Of a DNA stretch of 64,000 nt, positions 13,501-27,100 are shown in pieces. Below the pieces are notes generated by a model. The model was given only the letters and a program-made list of their open reading frames with translations, had not been told where the DNA came from and made no database searches. The position numbers and the translations under genes are program-made. Position 1 is the first letter of the stretch, and each line of letters starts with the position of its first letter. The stretch comes from Branchiostoma floridae (Eukaryota; Chordata; Leptocardii; Amphioxiformes; Branchiostomatidae): positions 15,964,355 to 16,028,354 of the forward strand of contig NC_049985.1 in the NCBI RefSeq assembly GCF_000003815.2, in the 5' to 3' direction.

Positions 13501-16241
13501 ATAGCCAAGGGCAAATACATGTATATCTGATGCAACAACTTGAGGTACATATAGAAAATATCCTACCGTGGATAAAATAAATTGCAATTATATGCTGCAT
13601 ATGCCCATACTGAGGAATGAAGAACTTGTGAATTAAAGAAGCTTATGCCTCTATTTCACACTACATTTATGGTTATGCATTCTTTATCCAGAAATCAGAG
13701 ACATGCTATTCAAGAAACTTTCCCTCAATCTCATTTTCTCTTTCCGTGCCTGACTGGCATTGCATACACAGTTAAGACACTCATCAGAAGTTGCAAGAAC
13801 TTTTTCAATCTAGCTGCTTGCTTTTTGTAAGAGCCTTAAGTTGTAATCTTTATCCCATTTTACTTGCATCTTCTAGATATCCCCCCTACATGGTTATATG
13901 CATGGTCACGCATGGATGGTATAGCTTGAAACAAGCACATTTAAAAGTAGTATGTATTCAACCAAGATTGTCATCCGCATTTATTCCATACATAAAAATA
14001 GCAACAATCAGCCTCTACTTGCGGGGAAATCTTCTGGCCTGTTCAATCTTTTATGATGAGCAGTCTCGTCGTGATGTGGCGACTCCAAATGGCTCAGAGA
14101 TGGCAGTTACCCACATTGCCATCCCCCTGCCTAGAGTTAAGTGCTTGGTAAAACAGAATTAGTTGGCACGTGTAGAGTAATATGCCTTTCCACTGGGGAA
14201 ATAGCGTTTTCATTAAGACCTTCAGGGGCCACATATTGCAGATGTAACGTGAATGAAGGATGCGAGGGGAGAAGTCTCCTCGCGGAACTGATCACGCTCA
14301 AAGGCGGTGCCTGATTCTCCGCAAGCTGGCCCATCTGCCGAACATTCAGACGCACACAAGTGAGACACACTACAGATGTTTCAGATACACATCGCTTCAT
14401 CCAAATACTGCAAGTCAATTAAGGAGCTTAGTAGATGCTTCCATGGCCATCTGCACAATTCGGTCTCTAATCAGAATGGGCGAATTTTAATATTGTTCCT
14501 TTCAAAGGATTCAGACTGTGCATTCCACTTCTATATTAGAGCCTAATCATGCAAGAAACGGAACCTAGTCAGTGCTACTTGAAGAAATAACTAAATAGGT
14601 ACTACCACAGTACTAGGTGAAAATGAAATGATGCCAAAAAAGCAATTCACACCTTACCTTCTGAGTGCGTGTCTTATCGTGTAAAATATTTCCCTCTACA
14701 TGTATCTTCTACACTTTAATTCTGCACCACATGATACCATGTAAGGCTAAAAGGCCTAAAACTGAGACAGGGAGGGAGTGTGTGGTAGTACCTGTTTGAT
14801 CATATCCGCAGGCTATATACACTAGCCACATGTTGGCATATGTGCAAGATATAATCTAATGATACTGCATTTGGTCAAGATAGATGTTACATCTACACAG
14901 TTCTGTGGCGGTGCCAACTCACGACTTGGAACGTGTCTCTTTACAACCACATCTATACAGATAGAAATGCTGAGCAGATTCTGATTGACAGAGCAGAAAA
15001 AAAAGAGATACGGCCATTTTCCAATTGGTTTCATCAGGTATTCACATTTGCATGCATCGGTTTAAATTTGGTCTTGTCTAAAACAATGGTTATTTCTGCT
15101 TTCTAAATGTAACTACACATATATAGAGGTACACTTTGTGACAAACTTCATTCTATGTCATGCAGACCATCAGAACACAGTGCATATTATGTCCATCAAG
15201 AAAATCTGGAAGCATGCATATAGATACAGACCTATAAAGCATGCATAGAATATAAATAAAGGTGCAGTAATAAGAAGGGATCGTACCAGGAATTCATAGA
15301 TTTAGTGAGTGTAATAAGAACGAGCTTGCTCAAGCATATCTATCAGGTAACTATTAGATACATTGTATAATGGACATGAAGAAAGGACCATGAGAATGTC
15401 GATATTAAGATGTTTGATCAAATGTCAACCAAGGTAGTGCAAAAAAAATCTGTGAAGAGAGAATTCCTTGCTCCTCATCAAGTTGATAATCATCCTTAAT
15501 ACAGACCAGAGTTGTAGCCAGCACCCGTCCTTCCGTCCTTTAACGGAATTTTGCAGCTGGGGACGGAAAAAAATTAGCTCATTCCATCCTCTGTGATGGA
15601 CAAAAATCGATATGTAAAGATAGAATAAAACTGTCTCCCTTGTGTAATTTTTCACCCAAACAGATGCTGTTGAACAGCTTAGTCTGCCAGCAAATTTTAC
15701 ACCTCAAAATGCAGGAAATGGCATTTCAGAGGGTCTGGATTTTAAGATTTTTGGGGGAGCATGCCCCCAATCCCCCTATATAGGAACGTTGCACCTTAGG
15801 TGCTCAATAGGATTCCAAATTGAGGGGACGGACAACCCTGATAATAACCATTCCCAACATGTGACTGAAAAGATGACAATGGCACTGACATGCCATCATG
15901 TTGCTAGCCTGTTACTACCAAGCATGTACCACAGTCATCAGCTAGTACACTGTGCATGGTTTGCCAACACATGATCACGGACACAAAGCCACGAAATTAT
16001 TTTCTCCGGACTAACACGATACAACATACAAAATGTATCATGCAAAAGTGGAAAATTGCTCTTTGTGATGATAAAATGTCATGACTCTTTCTGATTAATT
16101 GGACACCTGAACATTTACATTTATACAAAGAAAATCCTCACAGCTGTTTCCATTACAATCAATACAAAGGAGGAAAAGCACATATAGACATTTAACATCA
16201 CCCCTTCTTTTTCACTGAGAGCAACATGAACCTTTTCCTCA
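7533..16241 (-). other. MYCBP2 intron 4, middle part: noncoding with enhancer-like blocks
   Basis: No exon of MYCBP2 or another gene was recognised. GC-richer, non-repetitive blocks at about 7690-7910, 8740-9440, 9570-10020, 13120-13460 and 14020-14480 stand out from the AT-rich background and resemble conserved noncoding elements. A 145-codon open frame on the minus strand at 10010-9576 has no recognisable domain. Degenerate short repeats (CACTTCTACAAC-type) lie at about 12610-12740. Confidence 0.45.
15505..15840. repeat. Dispersed element with GGGGGAGCATGCCCCC core
   Basis: The segment carries an aberrant GC-rich core reading GGGGGAGCATGCCCCC near 15754 and nearby phrases (ATGCAGGAAATGGCATTT, GGGTCTGGATTTTAAG) of a kind often repeated in marine invertebrate genomes. 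Only one copy of this exact form is in the window, so the repeat call rests on recognition of style. Confidence 0.4.
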
Positions 16242-17684
16242 ACTAGAAAGGCCGACATTTGCTTGAGAGCAAATACAGCATATTTCAGCCATCTCCCTCC
16301 TCATGTAACAATAGACTGTTCCAAAATCACCAAATGTGCAAAAATGGAACACTTCTGCTTAAAATGACTTCTAACTACTAATCACACTTATGAGCAAAAA
16401 TGAATCTTACAAAAAAACCTTCAATAATGGACTCTTCTAGTGCACCCCATGTAGAAAGGTAAAATAGACGACTCCAAAAACACTTCCGCTAAGAAATGGA
16501 ATTTTGAATCATCAGCCGTCCAAAACCATATTTAAAAAAACCCTCTGTGCAAGAATGGACTCTTCCTGTTATACCTCTATGTAAAGTGGAGCGATCCAAA
16601 AATACATCAGCTAAAATAGGACATGGACATAATCACCAAAGTCCACAAAATGAATTTTAAAAAAATACCCCCTTCATTGAAGAATGGAATCTCCCAGCAC
16701 ACCCTGTTTAAAATTGCACAATAGACAAGTCTAGAAATACTCACAGTACATGGCCTTTTGTATGATAAGCATCCCAGTTCAAAACTGAATTTTGATAAAG
16801 TTCCCCGTGCATGAATGGACTCTTCCAGATAACACCAGGCTTGCTGATTGGCTGCCGAATCCTCCTCATGTGTAGTCTTCAGGTGGGGGTCAACTTCCAT
16901 TCAACAAATGGAATTCAGAATCATCACCCATGTCCAAAACTGAATTTTTAAAAAATCCCCCCTATGTGCAAAAATGGGCTGTCCCAGTAGTAGTCTTATG
17001 TCAAGTGGTTCAGTGCAAAAACACTTCCGCTAAAAAGAGCATTGGCATTATCACCAAAGTCTAAAAGTAAATTTTAAAAAACACCCCCTGTCCAACAATG
17101 GACTCTTCCAGCAAAATCAGCTTGCTCATTGGTTGGTCATTAATTGCTTTTACCTTGTCCCCCAACCACCTGGATGTCTATGGACTAGGTAGGTAGGTAG
17201 ATAATTGGATCTACCTGGCACACCTGTGGCCCTGACACACCAGAATGACCTAGAGGTCGTTGACCTCGGCACCTCAACCTCACATATCCAAAACTCTCCC
17301 ACAAAAACCTCCTTATAGAGCCATTTTGAAGTAATTTATACCAAATATTATACATGGATCCTTTGAATAAGTATCTAGGGCACCTCTGCCCCAAATTTCA
17401 GGTCATTTGGATGTAATACCATGGTACAGGGGGCCAAATTATACAGTTTTGGTCCAAAAGTTGCAATAAAACCTTAATAAAATCATTTAAAGAGCAGATA
17501 TGAAAAAAATGAAAAAAACACATTTTGGTATTGGCCCACTCTACCCTTGTGCCAAATTTCAGGTCATTCGGTCTAGGAATGGCGGAGATGAATCACTTTG
17601 AAGATTTGACAGGAGAAAGAAAGAAAGAAAGAAACATTACGAATACAATATATTTCACCATACTATGTATGGCTGAAATATAAT
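16242..17684. repeat. Composite interspersed element, long copy (R1)
   Basis: The left end (ACTAGAAAGGCCGACATTTG...) recurs at 22788. The right end (CCAAATTTCAGGTCATTC... GAAAGAAAGAAA... TATGGCTGAAATATAAT) recurs at 25800-25978. The first 900 bases are a degenerate internal tandem array with phrases like CAAAAATGGACTCTTCCAG repeating every 130-170 bases. A 13-base inverted repeat ATATTTCAGCCAT / ATGGCTGAAATAT sits near the two ends (16280-16292 and 17669-17681). No transposase was seen; it is presumably non-autonomous. Confidence 0.7.
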
Positions 17685-20600
17685 AAAAGCTATGTGTCAC
17701 CAAGGAGTCAAGACCACAGAGCGTCTATGACCAAAGATATTAACACAGGAATTCCTGCTGCAGTACCAAGGTCAGCTACTAGTAGGCCCAAAATCGAACT
17801 TGAACCCTCGAGTCAACAACACCACGTTCCAAATATTTTCACAATCGCTCAAAACGTTCTGGAGATATATATAGCACCAGCAACGCACACGTGCCCAGCA
17901 CAACTATACCTCCATTTTCATGGAGGTGACATTGCAACTATCCGGTCCAGCTCAACTTTAAGCAATGCTCTCCATTCTATCAATACCCAATGAGAGAAAC
18001 AGAGCATCCACACTTAAACGTTAATACCTCAAACAACTACCCTCTTATTTATGACTTCTTCCCATGACTAAGTCATTTTTTATTTCCCACCAGTGGCTTG
18101 TTTCTTCCCTAAGCCGCCATTTGTTGAGATTGCTTTATATTCCCCTTTTGTACGCTGACGGGCGCCATCGCCTCGTTGCCAGCCTCCTGCCCATCTACTT
18201 CTGAGGCGTGTTTGACAGTAACGAATCTGCCTGCGACGTCAGAAAACAGGACGTATGACCCGCCACTGACAGCTAACGCTTCATTGGCGACTGGCAAATG
18301 GAAATGCAGGTATGAAATAGCATGCGCAGTTTTGGATTCTATCAAATTGATAATAGGAAATGGAAATTATGTAGATTGTTCACACTTTTGGACTACAGAT
18401 ATATATCTTACTTGGCCTGATGTTACCTTTTATTGTATGCCACAAAGCATCCAACAATACTCTGGCCACAAAGAATATGCAAAAAACTGCTTATCGCCCA
18501 CATGCACTGTGCCGTAACATCAATTTTGGGCTTATGTATCATTTCATACTACAGAAATATTCAGGGCTAGAAATACAGGGTGCATATGCACGTTTGTGCA
18601 CTCAAAATTCGAGCTGGGCACCTAAATTTTAAGTTTGGGTGCACCTTTAGAGATACTTTGTGCATGATACTATTGAACACTACTGTAAAGCATTGAAGCA
18701 TCAGAAAATATAATACATTTCTTTGTTGTATTGCCTTGTTTTGAAATTCCAAGGTAGCTACATAACTTCACATACAAGCTCTGAAGAGAGCCAGTAACTA
18801 TAAGTTTTGAAATTCGTTTTGCAGAGACTTAATCTTATAATATAGTGTGCACAAAAATTTTTTCTACTGCATCTCTACACTTTTTGATTAGCCGCACCAG
18901 TGCACATATCATCAAAATTGAATTTTCAGAACTGATTTTTCTTGTGCACCTTACAGAGAATGAATGATATTTTAAACAATTGCCAAGTGATGATTAATAG
19001 ATTTCTTCCGCATGGGTACATTTCAACATCCTGGTTCTACAAATGAATATATTATAGTCCCCAAAACAAGGTCCGCACATGTTTTCATCATAACCAAAGT
19101 TATCTTGTCTACTCGCACTATAAACATGGCCATCTGCCATCTTCTCCACTAGAGGTTGGTACCGAAAAAACATTTTTTTCTTGTTGGACATGTCTAAAAA
19201 AAATGGACCTGAAAAAAATTGGTGGAGCAGATTTTAGACTAATTTGAACATGATCGTGAAGATTATATCGGTAGGCATTCACATGCTTTTAACCTTACCA
19301 GTCCAGGAAAATATCAAGAGTGAAGTAGAGGAGAGATGATAGTCATGTCTACCAAATTTCTGCAGTCATACTAAGTCTAAATTAACACTAACAGAGCAGT
19401 TAGTATCGTCAACACTCCATCAAACAGTTTCCTTTGAGTGAAATGGACCATTGTTTCGAGTCTTGCCCATTCACAAGTTTTCACAGAAAATTAGGTCCAG
19501 GTTCAGGTCCTGATCCTCTGGACCTGGAGCGTACCTGTACCTAAATTTTCTGTACTGGTACCCACCCCTATTCTCCATCCAGGAACACTTCTGATACAGC
19601 CCTGTAGAACTTGTGAGTCATCTAACCCCCCATCACAAATTACACCTCAACATCTACAGATCACAGCATCTGCCCACCCACACTCCCAGACATCTAATCA
19701 GATGACCCGGCTGAAACCCAATTTGTAACAGAGTTTCCAATCCGACTGCCTGAGAACACTGCAGGAATGATAAGTAATCATCAGTGTACTTTCTCAGAGC
19801 TACATCCATATGGCATTCACCTTTATTAAAAGACTGGTTGGGGCATCACTCTTCTTTATTAACATCCCTATAGTCTTACCAGTAGTTGTGTTCCAGTACA
19901 AGTGAGAGGCATGGGCAATAAGGAGTCTGTACAGTGTACTGCCCTAACATGAGTGAATGACTGTTTTTGGACTCAACCCAAGGTACCACATGGTTCCGAG
20001 CTGTGTCACAGGCCGCATTCCTGTATTAGGACTGACAGTAGGGTTGGCGTCAAGTGCTGTACAACTGACAGTCATACTTGTACTGTTCCAGGGCTGGTAC
20101 ATAATACTGTATCTAGAATTCAACAATTCTTTACTACGTATGAAGACAAATAGAATGCATAGCACCAAACCTGTACTACCGTATTTCTTGTAATAAAGCA
20201 TGCACGGTAGTGACCACCGTTACGTAAGGACCACCCGGCCAATGTGACCACTTTTTTAGTGGAGTGTAGATAATTTTGACCCGTTCACACAAGCATTAAG
20301 AGTGACATGTATAGCAACCACCTGTCTGCATACATTGTACATGTAAACCACATTCTATCAGTTCCTTGATTTTCAATATACTTGTGAAGAAGAGCCCCCC
20401 TTTCACTTTACATTGTACATTACTTTTAGGTTGTGACAGGAAAAGAAGCAGTAGACCTGTCATACCATTTCTTAATATTCTGTAAATACATAACAGGCAA
20501 TCCAAAATGCCAAAAGGACATGCCCCTTATTAGTAGTACAATTCAAGTAGTAAGAAACGATAATGTCTTTGCAGTTTGACAATACTTGCTGATGAGGCAG

Positions 20601-21009
20601 GTCAGCGAGGGAATGACATTATCCATTGCCGCAGCAGTGTCACTGAAGGATGACTGCTGCGTAAGCATGTACTTTGATGACTAGTCTACCGAAGCACAAT
20701 AAAAATTAGTCGGGCAACTAATAAGAGTCCATCTGCTCTCAAGATTACATCTTAAGGTACCGTAGAGGCAGAAGACTACCAAACTTCTATCTCAAGGAGA
20801 GTTAACAACCTAATCCTATATCTCTTCATCTCTTATGGCTCAATACATATTTGAATCTTTATGACTTTTGGTACATATCTAGCTGAGTCAGCGAGTTCTA
20901 TCACTCAAAGAGGACTGGAAAAAACAGGTCAGTAAATTGAGTAACGCATTACTAGGTTTTTAAGGAACTTGTGTCTATTGTGGTGTGAAGTAAAGAGAGA
21001 GAGACTAAC
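17685..21009 (-). other. MYCBP2 intron 4, part next to exon 4
   Basis: No exon recognised. A CpG-containing block at about 18100-18330 has a short open minus-strand frame and a CTGACGTCGC motif. A dispersed fragment rich in GTGCACC lies at about 18560-18660 and 18840-18960, and a hairpin element at 19489-19571. Confidence 0.45.
19489..19571. repeat. Short hairpin element (AGAAAATTAGGTCCAGG type)
   Basis: AGAAAATTAGGTCCAGGTTC on the left pairs imperfectly with GTACCTGTACCTAAATTTTCT on the right around a short loop, giving a long imperfect stem. A related sequence (GGTCCGGTTTTTCCGGACC) is near 54405. It is probably a non-autonomous foldback repeat. Confidence 0.5.
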
Positions 21010-21163
21010 CTATGACATCTGCTGGTTCGTTCCGAAGGCCCTCTGGTTGCTGTCCTTGCAGCATGTCCAGCAGTGCCTGCAGGGCTCGTGCGCATAGTGG
21101 CGGGTGGGACAGGCGCGTCTCTCGGATCAGCTCGAACACCCCGCACAGCCCAATGCCAACAAT
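21010..21163 (-). CDS. MYCBP2: MYCBP2 coding exon 4 (GLCxVFELIRETRxSHP block)
   Basis: A 154-base exon entering in phase 0 and leaving in phase 1. The acceptor is TTACTTCCAG|A and the donor CATAG|GTTAGT. It encodes GIGLCGVFELIRETRLSHP and ALLDMLQGQQPEGLRNEP, near-identical to the most conserved part of the vertebrate N-terminus. This is the most diagnostic stretch for the gene. The next exon should begin by completing a codon that starts with G (Glu in vertebrates); it was not found to the left. Confidence 0.95.
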
Positions 21164-24100
21164 CTGGAAGTAAGGGAAAAAATGCAGGTCAGAAAATAGT
21201 ACAAAATGACTCCAAACAATGTACATACTAGCAGTATGTACACTTACAAGTTATACTTCTACTGTAAATACAGAATTGTTCACGGTAGTTTTATGTTTGT
21301 GGTTTTCGCGGTGGCCACTCTACTACGAACTTAAAACCACCGCGAACATTTATCCACTGTATCCACTGGCTAAACTTTAACTAAAAACCATAACCATTTC
21401 TGGCTACCGTGTCATTAAATCCCCACGAACTTAAATGCATTTACAGTCCTTTGAATTCTTTTCCAAAATTACAAACTTTATTCTCATCAGCAAATTTGTT
21501 ATTTCATGCCAAAACTTGTTTGCAATATGCAAAAATAAATCATGAACTGCCACATTAGGTAANNNNNNNNNNNNNNNNNNNNNNNNNNNNNNNNNNNNNN
21601 NNNNNNNNNNNNNNNNNNNNNNNNNNNNNNNNNNNNNNNNNNNNNNNNNNNNNNNNNNNNNNNNNNNNNNNNNNNNNNNNNNNNNNNNNNNNNNNNNNNN
21701 NNNNNNNNNNNNNNNNNNNNNNNNNNNNNNNNNNNNNNNNNNNNNNNNNNNNNNNNNNNNNNNNNNNNNNNNNNNNNNNNNNNNNNNNNNCAAATGTTTA
21801 TGCTCAATACAAGCCACAGCTCAGGTACATTTTCTTAAGTTTTAGAATTTTAGTATTTTTGAAAGTTTTATTTTAGTTCCATGAATGCTTGAATCTTTCT
21901 ATAGTTTTTTTCTTTTTATAGTTTTAGTCTTTTGAAAGTTCTACAGGTAGTTCAACTGTTTCTACAAGTAGATGTGCTGATCTATCAGATGGAAAGAACA
22001 CATCAAACAAATTGGCAGCCACGGCTACCACTCCCGTGGGATTCTTCTTCTCCGCCCTGACACAACTGTCACTCAAAGAGTTATGCTCAACGACACAGCA
22101 GCAACCCGACACAAACACAATTACCAGTCATGCAAACGTCCTTCACTGAAAGGGTCGTAAAAAATGGGTAGCTGCACAAATCACAATTAATTAAATTTCC
22201 CTCGTCGCCGCTACCAGAACAAAAGCTACTTTCCAGGCACGTCGTCTCTGGGGGAGACGTCCCACAATTCATTTTGAGCCGTGTTCTGATATCAACATCT
22301 CTTGTAACTCTTGAGAGTGGTACGATCCACAGTGAAGTATTCTCATGGCCATGCAGACAGCCTCCTAAGTACGGCAGCCTAGCAACTGGGTAATCAGGGG
22401 AACGATGTTCTACAAGCCTGTCATTAATTTGAAAGCTGAGTGATCATCAAAATCATCTTCGTGAATAAATTCAACCCGTGGAAACATGCAACAACATTCC
22501 TCTGCGACCTTACCCTGGGAAGTTTGGGAATCACTTCCTTCACTTGATCCTCCGTTTCATCCTCCGAATCCGACTCCGCCGCTCGCTTCTCGCTTGTCAA
22601 GGTGGCTAAAATCCTGGCAGTTTCTCGTGTCTGACGGTCTAACACCGCCTGGCGAATGTGTGCGTACACATTGAACGCTGACGCATTCCCTGGGATCTCT
22701 ATGGTGGGGACTTGAAAAGGAATGGATTCATTGCCATTACTACTGGTGGTTCCTCCCTGCAAAAAAAGTATATGATATCAATTTATTACTAGAAAGGCCG
22801 ACATTTGCTTAAGAGCAAATACAGCATATTTCAGCCATACCCCTTCCCACGCAACATTGGACTGTTCCAAATCACCCCTGCGCAAAAATGGAACATCCTC
22901 TTAACAGTACATTATCCCCCAAAGTGGACTGGTATTGTGAATTGATTCCAGGTAAAAACAGAGCTTGCTTCTATTTTTCAGAAAATGACAATAATCACAC
23001 CTTCCATTCAGAAAATTTTCATCATGACTGAAAATTGTTGAATGACTTCATGTAGTGTCATTAACAATTTTCAGTACGATAACTAGGTGTAAGTTTAAAA
23101 AAGTATAAGCTCCTTGTGATGTGGGTACATTTATTATTGCAGTGAACTTTTTTTATTCAAGTAGGGCATACGATTTAATAATTATCAAGCAGGTGGAGGT
23201 ACTGTAGGAGCGTTTGTTTTCTTCAAGCTGTAAAACTGTTAAACTGTTTTACTTTGTATGCAATTAGCCATCGAGCCTATTCTTGCCAGACCCGGAAGAT
23301 ACGATTGAACCTTGTTCGAGGATTTATTTTCGTCTGTCTGGTCAGTCTGTTCATACCCTGGCGCTGAGAGTGTTTTATTGGGCTGAAACTCTGGCAGTTT
23401 AAAGTTACTTACAATTTAAATGTTCAAAGTTTATGTCAAACAACAACAGCACTAGGAAATGTGGCCATTATAGACAGGTGGTCACTATAGAGAAAATGCT
23501 GATCTATTGACTAGGAGCCATACGTTACACATGATTTCAGTACACTGATCATTAATCATATAAACATTGCACAGGTAAGCCAATTGTTTAGATGTACAAT
23601 TAAGTTCAAATAATTCTGAAGAGAAATATTGATGAGAAAATAATCATTCTCGCCACTGTCTAACTTATAATTACGTATCAAAACTAAACGCAGATTTTCT
23701 AACTAACGCACCTTTCGCCGACTTCATCAAAGGACCGCCGGCTATCAATCAAACACGGCTGTTGATTAGACTTAGAGTTTCAAACAGTCATGTGCTGTGT
23801 GCCAGTTGACAGCGAACTTCATGCTACGTGATGTTTTACATTGCTTGGACCTTCTTTCCTACAGCGGTGCTTCTACAAAATATTTAGACTGTAACACTGA
23901 GTCCCACATGTTTTATAGAATAGAATTTGACGCAGAACAGCGTTTTTTGCTGTGTATTTTTCTTGAAACATGTCCGTGGGAATATCAGCGAGGCGGCGAC
24001 GTATGGATATCAGACCGTNNNNNNNNNNNNNNNNNNNNNNNNNNNNNNNNNNNNNNNNNNNNNNNNNNNNNNNNNNNNNNNNNNNNNNNNNNNNNNNNNN

Positions 24101-27100
24101 NNNNNNNNNNNNNNNNNNNNNNNNNNNNNNNNNACCGTACAATATTTTTGTATACTGTTGAGCTAAGTAAAGTTTGTTGAAGTTTATGAGGTTTTAGTTG
24201 TCTTTGAAGCTTTGACCCGAAATATTTTAAAGTCAAACTGCTGAAGAGAAGTGACTGCTACGATTATAGTAGATATGGCCCTAAAAAAACTGATAAAAGA
24301 AGCCTTCTCAATAGTCTAAAATGCAAGAGCTTCCGGGGGGGCTTCGCCCACCTGGGTCCCCCCCACAGTGGCCCTGCCCCTGGACCCCGCCAGGGACATT
24401 CGGCGGCCCCCGGACCCCTGTCCGACGCTTTGAAAAAATCCTGGCGAGAAGTCTGTACGGCCTGAGTCTTCAAGTTAACGTATTGTGTGGTCCCGCTTAT
24501 GAATATTAATTAGCCTTCGCTTTCCTCTTCACTGATTGGCTGAACCATTAATTGAATTAACTCTTTCTGCCGGCTAGACGCAGGTGCAGATGTCGGCTCT
24601 GTGGGGTGAACGTCCGAAAGGTCATGGCATGGAGAACGAAAGAAAACCAATTTCCCCTAAAAAAAAAGTGCTGTAATTAAGCCTTTTACAGTACTTTATG
24701 CCAAAAATTTTACTTGGATCATTTTGCCAACTATCTTATGCCTATCTATACCAAATGTTACTCATACCAGGGTACAGGGGTGCAAAATATACCGTTATAA
24801 GACCGTCAACAACAGTCGCACGGAGCTAACAGCGCAGCGAAAATACCATCGCTAGCGTTTCAACTTCGGATTACAAGTTATAAGTACTGTTGAACTCAGT
24901 AACGTTAAAGTTTGTTTTTAGTTGCCTTTGACGGTTTGACCTGAAATGGTGTTACGCTAAACTCCTGAAGAGAAGTTAAGTGACTGCTGCGATTATCATA
25001 GATATGCCCCTAAGAACTGATACAATATAAAGCCTTCTGAATAGTCTAAAATGCGAGAGCCTTAGGCGGGCTTCGCTCCCCCTGGCGGGAACACTGCTAT
25101 ATACGGGATCATGAAGCCCCGCTTATGAATATTAATTAGCCTTTGGCCTCCTCTTCGCTGATTGGCTAGGTCTTTGATTCAATTAACTCTCCGGCTGACG
25201 CGCACAGGTGTGGCTCTGTGCGGGGTCACGTCAGGAGGCCAAAAGAAAACAAATTTCCCCTCAGAAAAGTGCCAAAATTAATCATTTTAAAGTTGTTTAT
25301 GTCAAAAGTTTTACTTGAATCTTGTTACCAAGTATCTAATGCCTATCTATACCAAATTTCAGCTCATTCGGTTGCAATACCAAGGTACAGGAGCCAAAAG
25401 TGTCCTTTTTTGGTCAAAAATTGGTCAAAAAATCGCAAAAATAAGCATTTTGTTGTACTGTACGCCAAAAGTGCTATTGAAATTATATGGGGGCATTATC
25501 AAGGCACATCTCTGTCAAATTTCAGCTCATTTGGTTGTAATACCAGGGTACAGGGGCCAAAAGTGTCCTTTTTTGGTCAAAAATTGGTCAAAAAATCGCA
25601 AAAATAAGCATTTTGTTGTACTGTACACCAAAAGTTTTATCGAATTTATATGGGGGCATTATCAAGGCACATCTCTGTCAAATTTCAGCTCATTTGGTTG
25701 TAATACCAGGGTACAGGGGCCAAAATATACAGTTTTGGTCTAAAATTGACCAAAAAATCTCAATAAAATCATTTTAGAGGCAGATATGAAAAAATTGAGA
25801 AAAAAGCATCAAGGTATTGGCCCATTCTACCCCTGTGCCAAATTTCAGGTCATTCGGTCCAGGAACGGCGGAGATGAATCACTTTGAAGATTTGACAGGA
25901 GAAAGAAAGAAAGAAAGAAAGAAAGAAACATTACGAATACAATATATTTCACCATACTATGTATGGCTGAAATATAATTATAAGAAGTTTATTTGCAAGT
26001 TCATGCCTGAGGGCTAATTGCAAGTACATGGTATAAACATAAGGTAAGGTAAGGTATAAACAAAGGACATATAACAGTGACAATGAACAGTTATAAACAA
26101 TATTCTACTCAATTACTAGTGTTCTAACAGGTTGGGTTTGACTTCTTTTTTGGGTGCAGAGGGAGACAACATTAAACACACTGTTAGAGAAGCCAAGCTT
26201 TTGCACTTTAAGGTTGACTTTAATTACATTTCATCACATTCCCTTTGATCACCAGGCACAGGCTGAGAGAATAATGTCTGCTCCAAATTAAGTACCATTG
26301 CTAACCATCATACATTTGTATTACAAATCATTATAAATTCCTCTTATTAATAACAGGCCTGATAAGAAAACTCCTGTAACGATGATGGATGCAGCAGCAT
26401 TTCAAGTACAGACCTCTTCCTGTTCTCTAATTGCATTGCATTAATTAAAACAAATTTAATATTTCTACCGGGAAAGAAGTCTGCCTTGCACATTTCCGGT
26501 GACAAATGTTGTGCAGAATGTCAATTAAGAAACAAAAAAAAATTCAGTTTTGATATTGTTTCTACTGATGGGGTTCCTTTTCCCTTTCAAATTATTAAAA
26601 TGATGTTGCCATGCATAATTGAGACTGACAATATGCAGTATGATGACCTAGGGCAAAGAGATAGTCTTAATGCATTAGTGCTAAAACATTGGAGTTGAGA
26701 GCTGGATTGGTCGATACGAACCCTGGGGAGTGGCTGCCACAGTAAGCAATCATTTCAATCATGTATTTTACAGCGTTTAAAAACTGCAGCAGTTTCTCTT
26801 TTTTCAAATGTTTGATTTTGTCTGATTTCAAAATCTAACATTCAAATTACCAAATCCAATTTAAATGCAGGGCCCTAGTCCAACCCCTAGGGATGCCATT
26901 GACAGGTGCATAACAAAGAGTCAACGTCACAGGTGCCTAACACAAAAGAATGCAGTCTCATGCCTAAAAGAAAACTACATGTACAATGGCGAGGGGAAAT
27001 GGTCCGTACTGTCATTACTTATGTGCAAAAACGGGGAACCTTTGTTCTGAGTACATTATATAGCCTGTCAAGGTGAAAACTAATACAATATTGAACATAC

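Noticed and set aside
18109-18345. A possible further MYCBP2 exon (minus strand, VANEALAVSGGSYVLFSDVAG)
   Set aside because: It does not resemble the family sequence expected after exon 4, has no matching phase and runs to a stop without a donor.
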